Program-made: the position numbers and the translations under genes
The notes under the pieces: model-generated
Database searches by the model: none
What the model was told of the DNA's origin: nothing
What the model saw: only the letters and a program-made list of their open reading frames with translations
Assembly (NCBI RefSeq): GCF_001046855.1
Contig: NZ_HF570958.1
Coordinates: 919,217-960,356, forward strand
Length of the DNA stretch: 41,140 nucleotides
DNA from: Nostocoides japonicum T1-X7
GTDB lineage: Bacteria; Actinomycetota; Actinomycetes; Actinomycetales; Dermatophilaceae
Direction of reading: 5' to 3'
Shown: positions 23,227-31,197 of the stretch, in pieces
How the letters are laid out: each line of letters starts with the position of its first letter
Numbering within the stretch: position 1 is the stretch's first letter

Positions 23227-24214
23227 GGCCTGTTACGAAAGTCGTTTGAGCCAGTGGTCGATGCTGGCGATGTGGACGGTCGCGGTGTAGCCGACGGCGA
23301 GCTTGTCGTAGCGGGTGGCGAACGCGCGGTGGTGTTTGAGGTGGTTGAAGCCGCATTCGACCGCGTGTCGGTCCTGGTAGGTCTCGGCGTTGAAGGCTGG
23401 CGGGCGGCCGCCGGCCGAGCCGCGTCGGCGGCGGTGGCCGGCTTGGTCGGCCGGGACGGGGATGGTCGCGGCGATGTGGTGTTGGCGAAGCCAGGCCCGG
23501 TTGGCCGCTGAGGAGTAGGCCTTGTCGGCCAGCACCCGGTCGGGTCGTTGCCGGGGTCGTCCGGGTCCGGGCCGGGCGATGCTGATCGCCTCCAGGACGG
23601 GGATCATCTGGGGGCTGTCGCCGTCCTGGCCGGGGGTCAGGATGACGGCGAGCAGGCCGCGGTGTTGGTCGATGGCGGCGTGGGTCTTGGTGCCCCAGCC
23701 ACCGCGGGAACGGCCCAGCGCGTGGTGATCTGGTTCTCCCACCACGCGTCCGACGCTGTCGCGGCGGGCGCCGGCGGCGTGGATGTGGGCGCGGGCGGTG
23801 GTGGAGTCGATCGACACCTGCCACGACAACCGGCCGGTCGCATCGGCTCGGGCCCGCAGCGTGGCCTCCAGCCGCGCCCACACGCCCAGCAGCTGCCAGC
23901 AGGCGAACAGGGTGTACACCCGCCACCACGGGCCGTACCGGTCGGGCACGTCCCGCCACGGGCACCCGGCGCGGGTGCGGCGCCGGACCCCGTCGACCAG
24001 CCCGCGCACCGGCCACGCATCGACGGTGCCGGCAGGATCGGCTCCAACAGCGCCCACTGAGCGTCGGTCAGGTCATGACGAGCTGCGGCGGATACGGTGG
24101 GCATCGAGGCCTCCGGCAGTAGTGGGTGATTCGACACCACTTCCTCTACTGCGGAGGCCTCACCTCACCCCACCGGACACGCCGAAACCCCACCAGTCAC
24201 TTTCGTAACAGGTC
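23227..24214. mobile_element. IS5-family insertion sequence with CTAG target duplication
   Basis: The ends are 16-bp inverted repeats differing at one position (GGCCTGTTACGAAAGT at the left; GACCTGTTACGAAAGT read inward from the right). They are flanked on both sides by CTAG (23223-23226 and 24215-24218), the YTAR-type target favoured by IS5-family elements. Total length is 988 bp and it carries one transposase gene. The right-hand CTAG also supplies the stop codon of the adjacent minus-strand helix-turn-helix gene. Confidence 0.9.
23233..24104 (-). pseudogene. IS5-family transposase, frame interrupted
   Basis: The start MPTVSAAARHDLTDAQWALL continuing EPILPAPSMRGR (ATG 24104, GGAGG upstream) is in one frame. 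The rest is in another: RGLVDGVRRRTRAGCPWRDV, the DDE core with SIDSTTARAHIHAAGARRDS, and the family signature HAVECGFNHLKHHRAFATRY. The switch is near 24020-24030, where a few residues also seem missing compared with full-length relatives. Some IS5 subgroups express transposase by programmed frameshifting, but no slippery heptamer is obvious and the missing residues favour a deletion. The ends are intact, so the element could still be moved in trans. Confidence 0.75.
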
Positions 24215-24505
24215 CTAGACGTGCTGCCTCTTCCTCGTGTGCTCCCAGACCGTCGCTCTGTGAACTCCGAACCGTTCGGCGATCGACAGCACGCTCTCGC
24301 CGCCCGCCCGGGCGGTTCGAATAGCTTCTACTTCCTTGTCCGTCAGAGGGGTTCTACTACGTCTACTAGGGTTCTCGACGACATCGAAACCCTCATCGAA
24401 CACGAGCGGCGACGACGCCTCAAGGGTCGGAGATCCCTGGATCCATGCGGAATCAAAGCGATCCAGCCTGCGCATGTGGTTCAAGTTGGGTGGCCTAGAG
24501 ACCAC
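24215..24505 (-). CDS. Helix-turn-helix protein spanning the right att repeat
   Basis: A 96-residue frame. The last 45 residues read PLTDKEVEAIRTARAGGESV then LSIAERFGVHRATVWEHTRK, a resolvase-type (HTH_7) DNA-binding domain. The first half (FDEGFDVVENPSRRSRT) has no clear similarity. The 12-bp direct repeat lies in the middle, encoding the same NPSRRSRT residues that follow the recombinase stop at the left end. If the repeats are att sites, this frame is a chimera: flanking sequence in the N-terminal half, island sequence in the C-terminal half. It ends at the CTAG duplicated by the IS. It may be a fossil recombinase C-terminus rather than a working gene. Confidence 0.5.
   Translation of the reverse strand: MVSRPPNLNHMRRLDRFDSAWIQGSPTLEASSPLVFDEGFDVVENPSRRSRTPLTDKEVEAIRTARAGGESVLSIAERFGVHRATVWEHTRKRQHV
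24350..24361 (+). repeat. Right copy of 12-bp direct repeat, candidate att core
   Basis: GGTTCTACTACG, identical in sequence and orientation to 11768-11779, with matching flanks (CT-N-GGGTT beginning 4 nt to the right). It lies inside the helix-turn-helix frame. Confidence 0.55.
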
Positions 24506-24815
24506 CCATCGGAAGGGGCCATGCCGCTCCGCGACGGGCCTCCTTCCACTCTATGGACCCGAGTAGGCCCATCAGAGCCCTCGGCGTCGTAGATGCGGGC
24601 GCTTCTGCGTGATCTTCCGGACCGGGAGGATGGCGTATCGCTGGGCGGTCATGGGTTCGTGTCGATCCGTTGCACTGCGCGCCTCCCCGGGCACGTGCCA
24701 TAGCGCGGCGGCCGCGTCGAGCGTGATCAGGAACCGGACGCACCATCCTGGCGGGGTGGGGGTGGTATGAATCTGCCCCCTCCCCGCCGGCGTCGTCCGA
24801 ACGCATGCTCTCTTC
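24506..24815. other. Intergenic stretch without recognised gene
   Basis: About 310 bp between the right island repeat and the amidohydrolase gene. Open frames here look like nothing known. A GGCGGGG/CCCCGCC repeat pair lies about 30 nt apart near 24755-24790, just before the amidohydrolase, and may belong to its leader. Confidence 0.5.
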
Positions 24816-25754
24816 ATGACCTCAGCACACCGAATTGACGTTCACACCCACCTCGTTCCGCCCTTCTGGGGGGAGAGCCTGGCTTCGCACGGTGGCGATC
24901 CGTCCGGCTGGGCGCTGCCCGAGTGGAGCCCGGAGGCGCACCTCGAGTTCATGGACCAGAACGCGATCGAGACCTCGGTCTTGTCCTTGACCGCGCCGAG
25001 CGTCACCGGCTGGTCAGCGGCGGAGCGGCCTGAGATCGCCCGTCGGGTCAATGAGTACACCGCCGACCTGGTCGCGCACCACAGCACGCGATTCGGCAAC
25101 TTCGCGACGGTACCGCTGCCCGATGTCGAGGCGGCGTCGGCCGAGGCCACCTACGCCCTCGACGAACTGCACGCCGACGGTGTCGTGCTGCTGTCCAACT
25201 ACAACGGCGTCTACCTCGGCGAGCCTGGCCTCGCCCCACTTTGGCAGATCCTCGATGACCGATCCGCGGTGGTCTTCGTGCACCCGGCGCGCCCGCTGGC
25301 CCCGCTGCCCGGTGTGCCAGGACCACTGGTCGACTATCCGTTCGACACGACGCGCAACGCCGTGCACATGGTGTTCAACGGGGTTCTCACCCGGTACCCG
25401 AACGTCAAGATCATCTTGTCTCACGCGGGTGGTTTCGTGCCCTATTCGGCGTTGCGGTTCAGCCTGCTGCAGCCGGCGCTACAGCCCGAGGGCCCGACCG
25501 CCGACGAACTGCTGGCCCAGTTCAAGCTGTTCTACTGGGACACCGCGCTGTCCTCGGGCAAGTACGCGTTCGGTGCCTTGACCGAGTTCGCTGATCCCGA
25601 GCGGATTCTGTTCGGCAGCGACTTCCCCTACGCTTCGTCGGACGTGTCCGCGGAGTTCACTCGCATCCTCGACGAGGAGACTGGACTCACAGCCGAGCAG
25701 GCCACCGCGATCAACTCCGGGAACGCCAGGAAGCTGTTCGGTCGCTACCGGTGA
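24816..25754 (+). CDS. Amidohydrolase-2 / ACMSD-like metal-dependent hydrolase or decarboxylase
   Basis: The 312-residue TIM-barrel amidohydrolase (PF04909 type) has the metal motif HxH at the N-terminus (RIDVHTHLVPP), a middle His in VVFVHPARPL, LSHAGGFVPY, and the terminal Asp in LFGSDFPYAS. This group contains aminocarboxymuconate-semialdehyde decarboxylase, 6-methylsalicylate decarboxylase and related enzymes acting on small aromatic acids; the substrate here is unknown. ATG 24816 has no strong ribosome binding site. It converges on an MmyB-type regulator gene 20 bp beyond its stop, a frequent pairing with catabolic enzymes. Confidence 0.88.
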   Translation: MTSAHRIDVHTHLVPPFWGESLASHGGDPSGWALPEWSPEAHLEFMDQNAIETSVLSLTAPSVTGWSAAERPEIARRVNEYTADLVAHHSTRFGNFATVPLPDVEAASAEATYALDELHADGVVLLSNYNGVYLGEPGLAPLWQILDDRSAVVFVHPARPLAPLPGVPGPLVDYPFDTTRNAVHMVFNGVLTRYPNVKIILSHAGGFVPYSALRFSLLQPALQPEGPTADELLAQFKLFYWDTALSSGKYAFGALTEFADPERILFGSDFPYASSDVSAEFTRILDEETGLTAEQATAINSGNARKLFGRYR

Positions 25755-25773
25755 GACGAGGTATGACGACGGC

Positions 25774-26565
25774 CTACCGCAGGAAGAGAAGCAGCCGTTG
25801 CGACGGATCGTCGAGCAGCAGCACGATCAGATCGACGACCATCTCTGTGCCGTCCGGATGACGCAACGGCACGTGCGAGAGCCCGCGAGGCTGGGCCACC
25901 CCGAACTGATGCCAGCGGTCGTGGAAGGCCGGACTCATTGTGGACAGCACCTGCAGCTGGGCCGAATACACCCGATTGTCCAAGGAATCCGTGCCGGTGG
26001 CCCGGAGGATGCCCACGACCACATCTTGCATGCTGGCGAGATCGAGAAACCGGCTCTGCATGGTCGCGTCGTCGAAGAGGAGGTATGCGAAAGTCCTCCG
26101 ATCCACCGGGATCGCGGCGAAGTCGATGAACAGATCGGCGGCGGCGGCATTCCACTCCAGAACGGAGGTCTGCGGACCGACCAGAATCGCAGGCACATCG
26201 GTGAGGTGTCGCAGCAGTCTGCTCAGCGGCTCGGTAGCGACCGGTTCGGTAGGTGCTGGCGAGGCCCGCAGTCCGGCGCCGGCGAGAAGCTGACGTGCGT
26301 ATCTGGCCTCGTCCTCGGTGGGACAGAGCAGCGAGATCAGCCGATCGAGCACTTCGTTGCTGGGCGGAACCCGCCCCTGCTCGATCCGGAGGTAGTACTC
26401 CCGGCTGATGAAGGTCAGATCGGCGACCTCTTCCCGGCGCAAACCGGCAACTTGCCGGCGAGCGGGCGGAAGGTCGAGTCCGACGTCCCCGGGTCGAAGC
26501 TGGTTTCTCCGAGCGCGGAGGAACGCCCCCAACTCGTGAAGCCGGGGGTTCCGATCGGCGCTCAT
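25774..26565 (-). CDS. MmyB-like helix-turn-helix transcriptional regulator
   Basis: The 263-residue XRE regulator has a C-terminal MmyB ligand-binding domain. The N-terminus has LGAFLRARRNQLRPGDVGLD, a helix-turn-helix around AGLRREEVADLTFISREYYL followed by RIEQGRVPPSNEVLDRL. The MmyB part starts with VPAILVGPQTSVLEWNAAAA and continues with SPAFHDRWHQFGVAQPRGLS and HPDGTEMVVDLIVLLLDDPS. Such proteins bind a small hydrophobic ligand in a PAS-like pocket and repress nearby dehydrogenase or hydrolase genes. Orientation is convergent with the amidohydrolase, so control of that gene is a guess. Full family length, no lesions. Confidence 0.92.
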   Translation of the reverse strand: MSADRNPRLHELGAFLRARRNQLRPGDVGLDLPPARRQVAGLRREEVADLTFISREYYLRIEQGRVPPSNEVLDRLISLLCPTEDEARYARQLLAGAGLRASPAPTEPVATEPLSRLLRHLTDVPAILVGPQTSVLEWNAAAADLFIDFAAIPVDRRTFAYLLFDDATMQSRFLDLASMQDVVVGILRATGTDSLDNRVYSAQLQVLSTMSPAFHDRWHQFGVAQPRGLSHVPLRHPDGTEMVVDLIVLLLDDPSQRLLLFLR

Positions 26566-26906
26566 GACGGCACCCTATGGCCCACGATCGTGGGTCGGTT
26601 GCGGCGATGCCGCCGGCTCCTTGGCGCGTGACCTGACATCAGATTCGTCCACGTGTCCACAGGTACCTCCGGTACAGCATGCGAGGTCATGGCGAGGCCG
26701 TCTGTGGGCAACCACGGTGCCCGCGTCCAGAACGGGGCCGACACGACGGCCCCGTCACTCCCTGGCCCGCACCGCGCGCGGTGGATGAAGAGGCCGCAGA
26801 ACCAGGGTGTCGGCGATGCGCGAGCCATCCCGAGGTGGCGGACCACCCGGGGATCAGACGCGCGCGTCCGCTCATGGCCGCATACGACGGGTTCGCGCGG
26901 GTGTGC
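26566..26906. other. Intergenic stretch without recognised gene
   Basis: About 340 bp upstream of the MmyB regulator and downstream of the cupin gene. Open frames on both strands lack similarity. The 60 bp next to the MmyB start should hold its promoter. A GGTACCTCCGGTAC inverted repeat near 26662 is the only motif noted. Confidence 0.5.
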
Positions 26907-27302
26907 TCAGGCGCCGTACCCCTCGTCGGTCACGTGGTCGAGCCAGGTCACGACCTCGCCGTTCTCGTCGGCCTCCTGCATCGCGACGTGCGCCATGAAC
27001 CGCTCGGCCGTGGCGCCGTGCCAGTGCTCCTCGCCGGGCTCGATGAAGACCACGTCGCCGGGCCGGATCTCCTGGACCCCGCCGCCCCGGGTCGCGACGA
27101 GTCCGATGCCGTCGGTGACGTAGAGGGTCTGACCCTTGGGGTGGTGGTGCCATGCGGTGCGGGCGCCGGGAGCGAACCGGACGTGGGCACAGCCGATCGC
27201 CGACTGCTCGTCGGGATTGCGGATGCCGTCGATCTGCACCGTTCCGGTGAACCATTCCGTGGGGCCGGCGGCTGTCCGACCGCCGCTCTTCGCGTACTTC
27301 AT
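26907..27302 (-). CDS. Single-domain cupin protein
   Basis: The 131-residue protein carries both cupin motifs: motif 1 FAPGARTAWHHHPKGQTLYV (G-x5-HxH-x-K/E) and motif 2 IRPGDVVFIEPGEEHWHGA. The HHHPKGQ variant is typical of small cupins annotated near carboxymuconolactone decarboxylase or as cupin-type lyases, binding Mn, Fe or Zn. The exact reaction is unknown. GAGGAG 9 nt before ATG 27302 fixes the start. An open frame continues upstream but encodes only a transporter remnant. Accessory region; no operon partner. Confidence 0.9.
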   Translation of the reverse strand: MKYAKSGGRTAAGPTEWFTGTVQIDGIRNPDEQSAIGCAHVRFAPGARTAWHHHPKGQTLYVTDGIGLVATRGGGVQEIRPGDVVFIEPGEEHWHGATAERFMAHVAMQEADENGEVVTWLDHVTDEGYGA

Positions 27303-27389
27303 CGTGTGGTCTCCTCGGTTGTGCCGTTGGTCTACCGCGGTCTCGTCGATCATCCACCGCGGGGTGAGCAGCTGGCGATACCCGTCCGG

Positions 27390-27500
27390 TGCGGGGCACG
27401 TCGTTGAGCAGCACCGCGGTGATCGGCGGCATGATGAGCGGACCGGCGAGGCCGACGGGCAGCATGAGGAGGGTCCACAACGCCCAGCGGCGTTGTCTCC
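27390..27500 (-). pseudogene. Fragment of an MFS (DHA2-type) drug transporter
   Basis: A short stretch encodes WTLLMLPVGLAGPLIMPPIT followed by AVLLNDVPRTG, the start of the second half of DHA2-family efflux proteins (transmembrane segment plus the AG-type loop). No continuation in any frame exists on either side. It is a remnant of about 35 codons between the cupin and CGNR genes and marks a rearrangement in this accessory patch. Confidence 0.6.
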
Positions 27501-27568
27501 GGCACCACGGCGAGCACCCCGAGGCGCTCGACGATCCGGGGGCGAACGGGGTGGGTGCCGAGCACCTG

Positions 27569-28213
27569 TCAGCGCGGTGTGTGCGCGGCGCGGAGGCGGG
27601 CGGCTTGTCGTTGGCTCTTCTCGCGACCGCCGCAGGTCCGCATGCTGCACCAGCGGCGGGTGTTGCTCTTGGTGTTGTCCAGGAACAGCCAACCGCACTG
27701 GCCGTCGTCGCCGGGGCACTGCTTGATCCGCGCGAGCCGGCCGGAGGTTGCCAGGTCGACCGCCGAGCGGGCCAGGGGCCAGAGCACCCGTTCCAGCGGG
27801 CCATGTTCGGGCCAACTCCAGTCCAGCCCCGTGGGCACGGTCGCGAGACGCGCGTGGCGCAGGGCTGCCACGTAGGCGTCCTGGATCGTCGCCAGCGCGG
27901 CCGGCGGTGCCTGGCGACCGTGGGCGATATCCGCGAAGGCTTGGTAGATCGCCTCCCGCAGCCGCAGCGCGTCGCGGTGGATGGCGGCGGCACCCTCCGG
28001 GTCGGCCTCCGCGGCCCGGATCAGCCGGCGCTGCTGGAGAGGGGTCAGGAGCCCGCGGTGGACGGCCCAGGTAACCAGCTCCTGGTAGTCCGGGAGGTCG
28101 TCGTGCGGTTCCACCCCTGGCCGAGGTAGGCGCGGCCCGACGGTGTTGGCAAGGTCCAGGCAGGCCCTACCCCCGACCGATGAGGGCAGTACCTGCCGCG
28201 TTGTCGTCACCAT
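27569..28213 (-). CDS. CGNR zinc-finger (ABATE domain) transcriptional regulator
   Basis: The 214-residue protein has an N-terminal ABATE-like helical domain (GGRACLDLANTVGPRLPRPG, ELVTWAVHRGLLTPLQQRRL) and a C-terminal CGNR zinc finger: C-x6-C spacing in KQCPGDDGQCGWLFLDNTKS followed by RRWCSMRTCGGREKSQRQAA. These act as DNA-binding, stress-type regulators. ATG 28213 has GAAGG upstream; GTG 28225 is an alternative with GGAAGG closer. It is divergent from an MFS gene across a 55-bp gap, so repression of that transporter is the natural hypothesis. Confidence 0.88.
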   Translation of the reverse strand: MVTTTRQVLPSSVGGRACLDLANTVGPRLPRPGVEPHDDLPDYQELVTWAVHRGLLTPLQQRRLIRAAEADPEGAAAIHRDALRLREAIYQAFADIAHGRQAPPAALATIQDAYVAALRHARLATVPTGLDWSWPEHGPLERVLWPLARSAVDLATSGRLARIKQCPGDDGQCGWLFLDNTKSNTRRWCSMRTCGGREKSQRQAARLRAAHTPR

Positions 28214-28252
28214 GTCGACCTTCACGCACCTTCCGTCAAAACTACTTTAGAT

Positions 28253-28260
28253 GGTATACC
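28253..28260 (+). promoter_or_regulatory. GGTATACC palindrome, -10 region of the MFS gene
   Basis: GGTATACC is a perfect 8-bp palindrome holding TATACC, a good -10 that ends 7 nt before the MFS GTG, consistent with a leaderless transcript. On the other strand TAAAGT just beside it could be the -10 for the CGNR gene. A regulator bound here would control both. Confidence 0.5.
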
Positions 28261-28267
28261 TCGTGAG

Positions 28268-29710
28268 GTGTTCACCAACAAACAGGGTTTAGACGGTATG
28301 CATGCTGGTTGTGACGTGCGAGCGACCGTGCGCGGCTCCAACGCGGCCGCGGGTGCCCGGGTAGCCGCCGGCTGGGGCGGTCGTGACTGGAGGCGGACGT
28401 TTGCCGGGGTCTTCGTCTCGGTGGCCTGCAACTTCACCGCTTTCGGCCTGGTCGTGCCGGTGATCCCCCGCGTGGTCACCCAGACGTTGCATGGATCCGC
28501 GTTCGTCGTCGGTGTGGTGTTCGCGACGGCTGCCGTTGTGGCGTTCGGGCTTCGCCCGTTCGGCGGGCAGCTGGCGCAGCGACTCGGTGCGCGGCGGGTC
28601 ATGACCCTCGGCACGACCGTCGCCGTGGCGGCAGGCGTGGTGTACGCCCTCCCGCTGGGTGCAGTCGGACTGCTGGCCGCACGTGTGGGCATCGGTGTGG
28701 CCGAGGCGCTGCTGATGACGGCCGGGTCCGTATGGGCGGTGTCGCTGGCCCCCTCCAACCGGCGCGGGCAGGTCGTCGGCTGGTACGGACTGTCGATGTG
28801 GGGCGGTCTGACCGCGGGTCCGGTCCTCGGCGAACTGCTGTACCGGGCCGGCTCCTACACCCTCGTCTGGACAGCGGCCGCCGCGTTGCCCGCGGCCGCG
28901 CTCGTCGTGCTCTCCCGGCTGCCACGGGGCGAGCTGACCGACGCACCGGTTTCCCGCAGGCTGCTTCCGCGCGCTGCCATTCGTCCCGGCCTCGCCTTGG
29001 CGGCCGGAGGCTTCGGCTATGCATGCGTCACGAGCTTCGGCGCATTGGCCATGACCGACCGAGGCATCGCGGAAGGCTCGATCCTGCTCAGCCTGTTCAG
29101 CGCCGCCTACGTCAGCGTGCGACTGCTGGCCAGCCGCCTACCCGACCGGCTTGGTCCACGACCCATGATCCTCACCTCGGCCCTTCTCGAAGCCACCGGG
29201 CTGCTGCTGATCGCTGTCGCTCCCGTCTGGTGGATGGCGGCTCTGGGTGCCCTGCTCGGCGGTGGCGGGTTCACCTTGCTCTACCCCGCGCTCGCGCTGA
29301 TCGCCATCGACACGACGCCGGAGGCCGAACGCGGCGCCGCCCTCGGCGCGATCAGCTCCTTCCTCGATCTGTCCATCGGCCTGGCAGGCCTGATCGGTGG
29401 CCTCATCGCCGGCTCGAGCTACGCAGCGGTATTCGGCCTCTCCGCCGCGCTGGCCCTGACCGGCATCGCCGGCGGCCGCCAGGCGCGTCGGTCAGTTCGC
29501 GAGGGCTCGGTACTGACGGGCGGCGAGCGGGAGGAAGACGACGGTCAGCAGCGCGGGCCAGGCGAGGGCGAGGACGATCGCGTGGTCGCCGGCCCAGTCG
29601 CCGGCGTTCCACCCCGGGTTGCCGAAGAGGTCCCGGATGGCGGTGGCGGTCGCCGAGAGGGGATTCCAGGTCGCGATGGCGTCGAGCCAGGCGGGCATGG
29701 TGTCGGGTGA
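28268..29710 (+). CDS. MFS transporter with replaced C-terminus
   Basis: A 12-helix MFS protein by pattern: FVSVACNFTAFGLVVPVIPR, motif A GGQLAQRLGARRVMTLG, VGIGVAEALLMTAGSVWAVS, a mid-loop SRLPRGELTDAPVSRRL, and YPALALIAIDTTPEAERGAA in the second half. The transporter part ends at about residue 405 (GIAGGRQARR, near 29490). From there the frame runs on for about 70 hydrophilic residues that are simply the antisense of the ABC permease gene. The natural end therefore seems lost where acquired DNA was joined to the native chromosome. Likely an efflux pump, controlled by the divergent CGNR gene. GTG 28268 (leaderless) is the favoured start; ATG 28298 is possible. Confidence 0.82.
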   Translation: MFTNKQGLDGMHAGCDVRATVRGSNAAAGARVAAGWGGRDWRRTFAGVFVSVACNFTAFGLVVPVIPRVVTQTLHGSAFVVGVVFATAAVVAFGLRPFGGQLAQRLGARRVMTLGTTVAVAAGVVYALPLGAVGLLAARVGIGVAEALLMTAGSVWAVSLAPSNRRGQVVGWYGLSMWGGLTAGPVLGELLYRAGSYTLVWTAAAALPAAALVVLSRLPRGELTDAPVSRRLLPRAAIRPGLALAAGGFGYACVTSFGALAMTDRGIAEGSILLSLFSAAYVSVRLLASRLPDRLGPRPMILTSALLEATGLLLIAVAPVWWMAALGALLGGGGFTLLYPALALIAIDTTPEAERGAALGAISSFLDLSIGLAGLIGGLIAGSSYAAVFGLSAALALTGIAGGRQARRSVREGSVLTGGEREEDDGQQRGPGEGEDDRVVAGPVAGVPPRVAEEVPDGGGGRREGIPGRDGVEPGGHGVG

Positions 29711-30313
29711 GACGAACGCGCTGGAGAGGAATCCGACCGGCCAGACGAGGATCTGGACGGCGACGGCCGATTCCGGTGTCTTCAGCAGGAGTCCGAGATA
29801 GCTGCCGACCCACGTGAAGGCGAGTCGCAGCCAGAGCAGCAGGCCGATGGCCGCGAGGGTCGGGGCGACTCCCCGGTGAGGGGACCAACCGACGAGCAGG
29901 CCGGTGACGACCATGAGGGCGAGGCCGACGACGGCGTCGAGCAGGTCGGCGGCGCTTCGCCCGGCGAGCACCGCCGTCGTGGTGATCGGCAGGGAGCGGA
30001 TCCGTTCGGTGACCCCCTTGGCGGTGTCGTGGGTCACCGACACGACGAGCGACTCGAGCCCGAAGAGCATCGTCATGGCGAGCATGCCGGGGACGAGGAA
30101 GTCCATGTAGTCGCCGCCGGGCAGGGCCATCGCGCCGCCGAAGAGGTACCCGAACATGAGCACCATGAGGACTGGGAAGAGGAGGCCGAGGAGGATCGAG
30201 ATGGGGCGTTGCCGCCAGTGGGTCAGGACCCGGCCCGCGAGCGTGGCGGTATCGCGCAGCGTGTGTGCGCGGGGCCGCCGCGGCGAGGTCGTCGGTGCGG
30301 TGGTCGCGCTCAT
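29492..30313 (-). CDS. ABC-2 type permease, DrrB-like
   Basis: The 273-residue permease has six predicted membrane segments, beginning with RPISILLGLLFPVLMVLMFG and MDFLVPGMLAMTMLFGLESL. It ends with the ABC-2 signature region VWPVGFLSSAFVSPDTMPAW followed by LDAIATWNPLSATATAIRDL, typical of daunorubicin-type DrrB exporters. ATG 30313 overlaps the ATPase stop (ATGA). Exports a hydrophobic drug or lipid with the preceding ATPase. Its last 200 bp are overlapped antisense by the MFS frame. I see no lesion. Confidence 0.93.
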   Translation of the reverse strand: MSATTAPTTSPRRPRAHTLRDTATLAGRVLTHWRQRPISILLGLLFPVLMVLMFGYLFGGAMALPGGDYMDFLVPGMLAMTMLFGLESLVVSVTHDTAKGVTERIRSLPITTTAVLAGRSAADLLDAVVGLALMVVTGLLVGWSPHRGVAPTLAAIGLLLWLRLAFTWVGSYLGLLLKTPESAVAVQILVWPVGFLSSAFVSPDTMPAWLDAIATWNPLSATATAIRDLFGNPGWNAGDWAGDHAIVLALAWPALLTVVFLPLAARQYRALAN

Positions 30314-31137
30314 GCGGCAGGCTCCGTGGGCTCGTCGGCGGTCCTTGTTGCGTGACGTCCGGTGAGGCGCAGGAACACCTCGTCGAGGGTGGGCTTGCGG
30401 ACGACGGTCTCGACGCGGTCCGGGCCGACGCGGGCCTTGAGCTCGTCCGGGGTCCCCTCGGCGACGATCCGGCCCGCGTCGATGAGGGCGATGTGGTCGG
30501 CCAGCCGGTCGGCCTCCTCGAGGTACTGCGTGGTGAGCAGCGCGGTCGTCCCCGTCGCGACGATCGTCGTGATCAACGCCCACACCTCGATACGGGCCCT
30601 CGGATCGAGGCCGGTCGTCGGCTCGTCGAGGAACAGGACGGGGGGCGAGAGGATGAGGCAGGCTGCCAGGTCGAGGCGGCGGCGCATACCACCGGAATAG
30701 CCGGCGACCGGCCGGTCGCCGGCCTCGGCCAGGCCGAACCGGTCGAGCAGCTCCTCGGCCCGCCGCCGGGCCACGGCGGCGGGGAGGTGGTAGAGCTTGC
30801 CGAACATGACGAGGTTCTGTCGACCGGTGAGGATCTCGTCGAGCGACGTGCTCTGGCCGACGAGTCCGATCCGGTAGCGCGCCAGTGCGGGGTCGGCGCG
30901 GACATCGCAGCCGGCGACGTGGACCCGGCCGGCGTCCGGCCGCAGCAGGGTCGTGAGGATCCGGACCGCGGTCGTCTTGCCGGCGCCGTTCGGCCCGAGC
31001 AGGCCGCATACCGAGCCCGGTCTGACCCGCAGGGTGAACCCGTCGAGGGCCACCGCGTCCCCGAAGCGCTTCTGGACGTCGACGGCCTCGATGGCCCAGT
31101 CACCCGTCGGCGTCGCGAACAAATCTCCGTATGGCAT
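30310..31137 (-). CDS. ABC transporter ATPase, DrrA-like
   Basis: The 275-residue ATPase has Walker A GLLGPNGAGKTTAVRIL, Q-loop region IGLVGQSTSLDEILTGRQNL, ABC signature YSGGMRRRLDLAACLI, Walker B PVLFLDEPTTGLDPRARIEV, H-loop region ALLTTQYLEEADRLADHI and a DrrA-type C-terminal tail (TVVRKPTLDEVFLRLTG). It pairs with the downstream DrrB-like permease by 4-nt overlap. ATG 31137 lies within a CGTATGGCATACG palindrome, a probable TetR operator, so repression would occur over the start. An upstream continuation of the frame is only shadow. Confidence 0.95.
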   Translation of the reverse strand: MPYGDLFATPTGDWAIEAVDVQKRFGDAVALDGFTLRVRPGSVCGLLGPNGAGKTTAVRILTTLLRPDAGRVHVAGCDVRADPALARYRIGLVGQSTSLDEILTGRQNLVMFGKLYHLPAAVARRRAEELLDRFGLAEAGDRPVAGYSGGMRRRLDLAACLILSPPVLFLDEPTTGLDPRARIEVWALITTIVATGTTALLTTQYLEEADRLADHIALIDAGRIVAEGTPDELKARVGPDRVETVVRKPTLDEVFLRLTGRHATRTADEPTEPAA

Positions 31138-31172
31138 ACGAAGAATTCTAGCATAATCCCGTATACCGTACG
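31128..31172. promoter_or_regulatory. Two TetR-type operators in the divergent promoter region
   Basis: Site 1 is the perfect palindrome CGTATG-G-CATACG (31128-31140), overlapping the ATPase start codon. Site 2 is CGTATACCGTACG (31160-31172), an imperfect version with CGTA/TACG arms, centred 32 bp away (three turns) and just upstream of the tetR -10 TAGCCT. The pair would let one repressor control both directions. Confidence 0.65.
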
Positions 31173-31197
31173 AAGCAGCGTTGGCTAGCCTTCGCTC

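Larger units (their letters stand above)
11768..24361. mobile_element. Integrated island with decayed serine recombinase and defence cargo
   Basis: The segment is framed by the 12-bp direct repeats. At its left end is a serine recombinase remnant; the cargo is AbiE, TIGR04141, helicase, nuclease, methylase and two unknown proteins, followed by an XRE regulator and an IS5 element. All cargo is on the minus strand, and several genes, notably 14.8-16.6 kb, are visibly AT-richer than the flanks. With its recombinase broken the island should be unable to excise unless helped. The boundaries are inferred from the repeats only. Confidence 0.6.
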
